Of a stretch of DNA of 43,141 nt, positions 40,151-43,141 are shown piece by piece (position 1 is the stretch's first letter; every line of letters starts with the position of its first letter). The position numbers and the translations under genes are program-made. The stretch spans positions 1 to 43,141 of the forward strand of contig JADKJE010000008.1 in assembly GCA_016722515.1 (NCBI GenBank), given 5' to 3'. This stretch comes from Alphaproteobacteria bacterium (GTDB lineage: Bacteria > Pseudomonadota > Alphaproteobacteria > Rickettsiales > JADKJE01). The notes under the pieces are model-generated. The model was not told the DNA's origin. It worked only from the letters and a program-made list of their open reading frames with translations, and did no database searches.

Positions 40151-40407
40151 CGAGAACGTCTATTCAATTCCTTAACATCCTGTTGGATGTCTTTAATCAT
40201 TTTCGACATTTCCTCCAACCGGGTTATTTTTTCATTATACAGTTTATGATCTATGGCGTTTTCGGATAGCTGTTTATCATGCGCGTCAAGTTCGCTTTTC
40301 ATTCCAGAAAAGAATGTGAATATTGATGCTAGGGCAATTATTATCGGCCAGAATATTTTCGCTACTTTTATTATTGGAATGTCTTCAAACCTTTGGCTAT
40401 GTGTCAT
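40147..40407 (-). CDS. Membrane plus coiled-coil protein, holin-like lysis candidate (86 aa)
   Basis: Residues 13-35 (IKVAKIFWPIIIALASIFTF) form one membrane helix. The rest is an amphipathic coiled coil (SELDAHDKQLSENAIDHKLY, EKITRLEEMSKMIKDIQQDV). It lies directly upstream of the endolysin gene, with an ATGA overlap, so a holin or pinholin role is plausible. One N-terminal membrane segment with a C-terminal coil is also like some spanin or XhlA-type proteins. No separate spanin gene was seen. AAGGA lies eight bases before the ATG. Confidence 0.6.
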   Translation of the reverse strand: MTHSQRFEDIPIIKVAKIFWPIIIALASIFTFFSGMKSELDAHDKQLSENAIDHKLYNEKITRLEEMSKMIKDIQQDVKELNRRSR

Positions 40408-40432
40408 GTTGCCTGTCCTTTATTCCCGCCAT
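40397..40432 (-). pseudogene. Eleven-codon remnant of the 316-aa gene start (MAGI)
   Basis: The sequence begins ATGGCGGGAATAA, matching the left gene start ATGGCAGGAATAA, and then diverges and stops after 11 codons. The preceding AGAGGGG site is also kept. It overlaps the start of the holin-like gene. It marks the homology breakpoint where the rest of the 316-aa gene is missing. Confidence 0.7.
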
Positions 40433-40444
40433 TGTTTTTCCCCT

Positions 40445-41249
40445 CTAATTAAAGATATATCCTCTTGATTTCGGTGTCGCCGATCCACCGCTAGCGGTGA
40501 AATCGTCGTAAGATAAACCGTTGCCAGAGTTGTAAAGCTCGGCTCTTTCGTCAGATGTGAGAACTCGCTTCCAAAAACCAACCTCGTCAATCATCCCGTC
40601 AAAAAAATGAGTAGTAGAATGCGGGAAACGGCCAATCTCCATTGCTGATACACCCCCAGAGCACGTAACATTAGACCATGCTACTTCCGCAGGAGTAGCG
40701 TCTCCATCGAGCTGTATGTATAATTTATTAGACGTTTTATCATGCCAAGCCAATACATGATGCCAAACACCTGTTGAGGTCGGAGTCATCGGTTCTTCAA
40801 CGGTTGTAGCTGTTACCCCATTCTCACAGTAAATCCCATTTGTTATTTGGATCGGTCCTAATGTAGTAATAATATAGTAGATACTCGCAGGTCGAAGCAG
40901 ATGCCTGGCATTTACAGAAAACTGGTCTGTAATTATATCCAGCGTATGATTCTCCATTTACCCAAAGGCTTATTGTAAAATCCTCATCTGATCCCAAACT
41001 AAGCTCATCACTATCTGCATGGGACAAATATTCACTATTTGACCATTCAACATCTGCCGCATTTGAAATTTTACCAGTCCCATAGCCAACCGTATTATTA
41101 TCCGTTAAATCCTGTGTTCCATGAATATCTTCCCTTGTACCGCTTGTTTCATCCATTTTCCAATAAGAAATAAGGCTATCCAATAACTGCGCGGAACACT
41201 GATTAACAATAAAAATAAGACAATAAATTATGATAAATAATTTTTTCAT
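40445..41249 (-). pseudogene. Second LamG-like gene, frameshifted
   Basis: The gene starts at ATG 41249 in an ATGA overlap with the 141-aa gene, as in the left copy. The mature domain is nearly identical to the left LamG protein, but a net two-base deletion around 40824-40846 breaks the frame after NNKW. The signal peptide differs strongly (LFIIIYCLIFIVNQCSAQ against TFIVIFSIFFTSSQCSAG), yet both keep MKK, a hydrophobic core and C-S-A. The remaining 3' part is open to 40445. Either the gene is inactivated, or the indel is a sequence error. Confidence 0.8.
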
Positions 41250-41671
41250 ATGCTTTGAGATAACCCTTCTTTTTCTATAACCCAGCCCTTATCTCTATGC
41301 TTTTCAGGCCCATAATTAATAACTCTTGTGTACAAAACACCTTCATATTTAAAAAATAAAACTATTTCGTACCCGTCACCTTCTGTTGATTTATAGGTAT
41401 TGCATGTAACAGAAGCGGCCAATGGTGTTTCTCCAATTGTTGACATGAAGTCTTGCCATTTATCGCCTTCTGTTGTGGCCGCATTCAATCTGTCAGCCGT
41501 GGTATCACCAGCCCTATCACTACGTTGATCTGGTACTTCTGAATGCGTCGATAATCCCTGCCAATACCTTTTATGAGCAGAAAAAAACGCATCCTGTTTC
41601 TTAGTAAATTCAACCTCGAACCCACTAAACCAATGATCTACTTTTTCTGTTAATTCGTTTAAGCTTCCCAT
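41246..41671 (-). CDS. Second copy of the 141-aa fibre-cassette protein
   Basis: This copy is intact, same length as the left copy, with eight amino-acid differences, among them T to N, A to S, P to T and N to G, and a different last pair (S-I for E-L). Several other differences are silent, such as the codons around 41325-41345. It is coupled on both sides exactly as in the left copy. It is the only undamaged gene of the right repeat. Confidence 0.8.
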   Translation of the reverse strand: MGSLNELTEKVDHWFSGFEVEFTKKQDAFFSAHKRYWQGLSTHSEVPDQRSDRAGDTTADRLNAATTEGDKWQDFMSTIGETPLAASVTCNTYKSTEGDGYEIVLFFKYEGVLYTRVINYGPEKHRDKGWVIEKEGLSQSI

Positions 41672-43141
41672 TATTGTTTAAACGCCTTTAATGATATTGT
41701 CACTCTTGTTGTCGTTGTTGCCGCATCGACATTGAATCTCAGAATATCGCCAGCCGCGATTGATTTTGTCCATCCTGTTAGAGTTGTATCTTGTGCTTTT
41801 GTTCCACTTGTGATTGTTGGTTTAGCCGAGGCTGTGATTGTATCGGCCACAGTTGGCGGAAATTCGCATAGGTATCTTTCCAAATATCAACGGTAATTGA
41901 TCCGCTTTCATTGGCAATAGCTGTTACACGGTCAAGTGTGCAAGCAAATGGAATTTCCAAGTCACCCTTGATTCCGTCGGCAATTTCGGTTCCACTACCA
42001 TCAATAATAAATTCTATTGCCGCGGCACTAGAAAACACCTGTTGTTGCTGATGTTATCCTTCCCGTTGCGTCTACTGTAATGTTCGCATTGAGATAACTA
42101 CCAGCCGTAACACCCGTTGCCGTCAATGATGAAGCCATAACCAACGCACCTAATGAACCTGATGACATGACGCTGCACAATCCGGAACCAACCTTGACCC
42201 CTGTTAATGATCCATCTGCTAAATCATCTAAATCCGCATCCCATGCCTGAACATTAGTTCCAATAGCTAAGCCAAGATTTGTTCTTATTTGGGCTTGATT
42301 ATAAAAAGCCGATATTGAAACGGATGAGACGAGAACATTGCTTCCTAGATTACCAGCGGATATGCTCGCCGCTGGAATATTTGGGCCATATAGTGTCACG
42401 ATGAAGTATTTAAGGCGATTAGTCCTCACCTCCATGGCTGGTAACGACAAATTGTGCCCCGAATGAAATCAAAGGTTGAGTATCGACAACAACGAACCAC
42501 CATCTCTGACGTGCATGATGCAACACCACCACCGCCTACCGATGTGCGTCTGTTTTCCAGTAAAGTGTCCGAGCCTCTGTAACGCGCCTGTTCTTCTATT
42601 GAAAGTACCTGATCAACTGTTCCGCATGCGTTTGGCAGCAGTATATGGTCTTGACTGCTCGTCAATGATTCCGAGGAACTAATTGACACATAGTCATTGG
42701 GAGTGAGAGTTTCATACATTTTAAATATGCAGTATTAGACACGCCGTCAAAAACTGATGGTAAAGAAACACTAAGGGCCCCATCGACGACAACACTACTG
42801 TTATTAATTCTAACACTGTAACATTCTATTCGAGCAGGTAAGCCAGTCATATATTTAAATTCAGCAATTGGGCTGACGGGCTATCATTAGCATCATTTAT
42901 AAATTCAATGTGGTTGAGTCTGAAATATAATAAATATCATTGTCATCACTTATATCTGACGATAAAAATGAAATCTGATTAAATGTCTGTAAGTTGAAGT
43001 ATATGTTTTTGTCCCTGCTATTCTCTCTGGTTAGATGTATTATATGTTACTGTTGAAGGCAAATTTAATTCTTAAAATATCCCTGCAATCCTTGTTAACA
43101 AATTAATTTGAGCCCGAGAAGATAAGCGTTTGTTTGCGTCT
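41671..43141 (-). pseudogene. Second fibre-like gene, 3' part, multiply frameshifted, truncated by window
   Basis: The sequence matches the C-terminal half of the 960-aa protein (about residues 470-960). The last 65 residues, from FPPTVADTITAS to ISLKAFKQ, are identical to the left copy. Frames are broken near 41857, 42031, about 42398-42600 and again near 42720-42990. One segment also differs by substitution (GLCSVMSSGS in place of GVPAANIASGS). Where the frames can be joined the protein is otherwise close to the left one. The upstream end and signal peptide lie outside the window. Confidence 0.75.

Larger units (their letters stand above)
40420..43141. repeat. Right copy of the 2.7-kb direct repeat, damaged
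   Basis: The block matches 2651-5377 in the same orientation and runs to the window edge. It contains the frameshifted LamG gene, an intact 141-aa gene and a multiply frameshifted fibre fragment. Indels become more frequent toward 43141, many in short homopolymers (for example GGG to GG near 41857, AAA to AAAA near 42031). This suggests poor sequence quality at the contig end in addition to real divergence. Confidence 0.95.

Noticed and set aside
41671..43141. A set of separate short genes in the damaged right fibre copy
   Set aside because: The short frames join into the known fibre sequence by single-base indels, so they are fragments of one gene.

Overview
The window is almost entirely one double-stranded DNA tailed-phage genome or provirus segment (about 40% G+C by eye). 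Every supportable gene lies on the minus strand, so transcription runs from high to low coordinates. The head genes follow the Bordetella phage BPP-1 order: small and large terminase, portal, Bbp19-like protein, scaffold, major capsid protein, Bbp16-like cement protein. The tail genes are of T7 type: gp11-, gp12-, gp13- and gp14-like proteins, a gp15-position protein, and a giant gp16-position ejection protein. It is therefore a podovirus. Shine-Dalgarno sites, sigma70-like promoters, Sec signal peptides and a GH108-type endolysin suggest a Gram-negative bacterial host, but nothing identifies the host more closely. I see no integrase, phage RNA polymerase, DNA polymerase, reverse transcriptase or CRISPR array.

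Reading in the direction of transcription: 43141-40397 is a second, damaged copy of part of the tail-fibre cassette. 40407-38750 is the lysis and late-accessory block (membrane/coiled-coil protein, endolysin, DUF1353 protein, hypothetical protein), ending in a branched terminator. At 38672-38644 a promoter with a palindromic operator opens the early operon. It holds small zinc-ribbon and membrane proteins, a YqaJ-type exonuclease, RecT, more tiny genes and a short C5-methyltransferase-like protein. At 34567-34354 a promoter drives a roughly 151-nt RNA with a tRNA-like acceptor and T arm, followed by a MucR/HNH-repeat protein. Further small genes, a PD-(D/E)XK nuclease, an HTH protein behind an attenuator-like leader and a replisome organiser follow. 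The packaging and head genes run from 30258 to 23705, the tail tube and ejection proteins from 23649 to 10817, and the tail-fibre locus from 10760 to 1.

The fibre locus is the oddest region. It carries two genes with a T7-fibre-type N-terminal adaptor domain (676 aa, and a 166-aa stand-alone version). It also carries three proteins that begin with apparent Sec signal peptides (468 aa, 960 aa and a LamG-like protein), which is not expected of ordinary virion parts. The block 2651-5377 recurs at 40420-43141 with about 94% protein identity in its intact gene. The genes downstream of the two copies differ: more tail genes after the left copy, the lysis cassette after the right. The right copy keeps the first four codons of the left neighbour. 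The contig may be a circular genome of about 37.8 kb with an alternative allele at one end, or a genome with a true duplicated fibre module.

The most novel-looking element is the tRNA-like RNA at 34354-34504. It has an 8-bp acceptor stem, a perfect 5-bp T arm with a canonical T loop, a 6-bp D-position hairpin, a helix in the anticodon-stem position and a possible internal pseudoknot, with its own sigma70-like promoter upstream. It is too long for a tRNA and too short for a normal tmRNA. Second is the interleaved inverted-repeat leader at 32214-32300. Third is the 2373-residue polyvalent ejection protein, with an intact JAMM motif, a degenerate JAB-like repeat and an HEIGH zincin motif.
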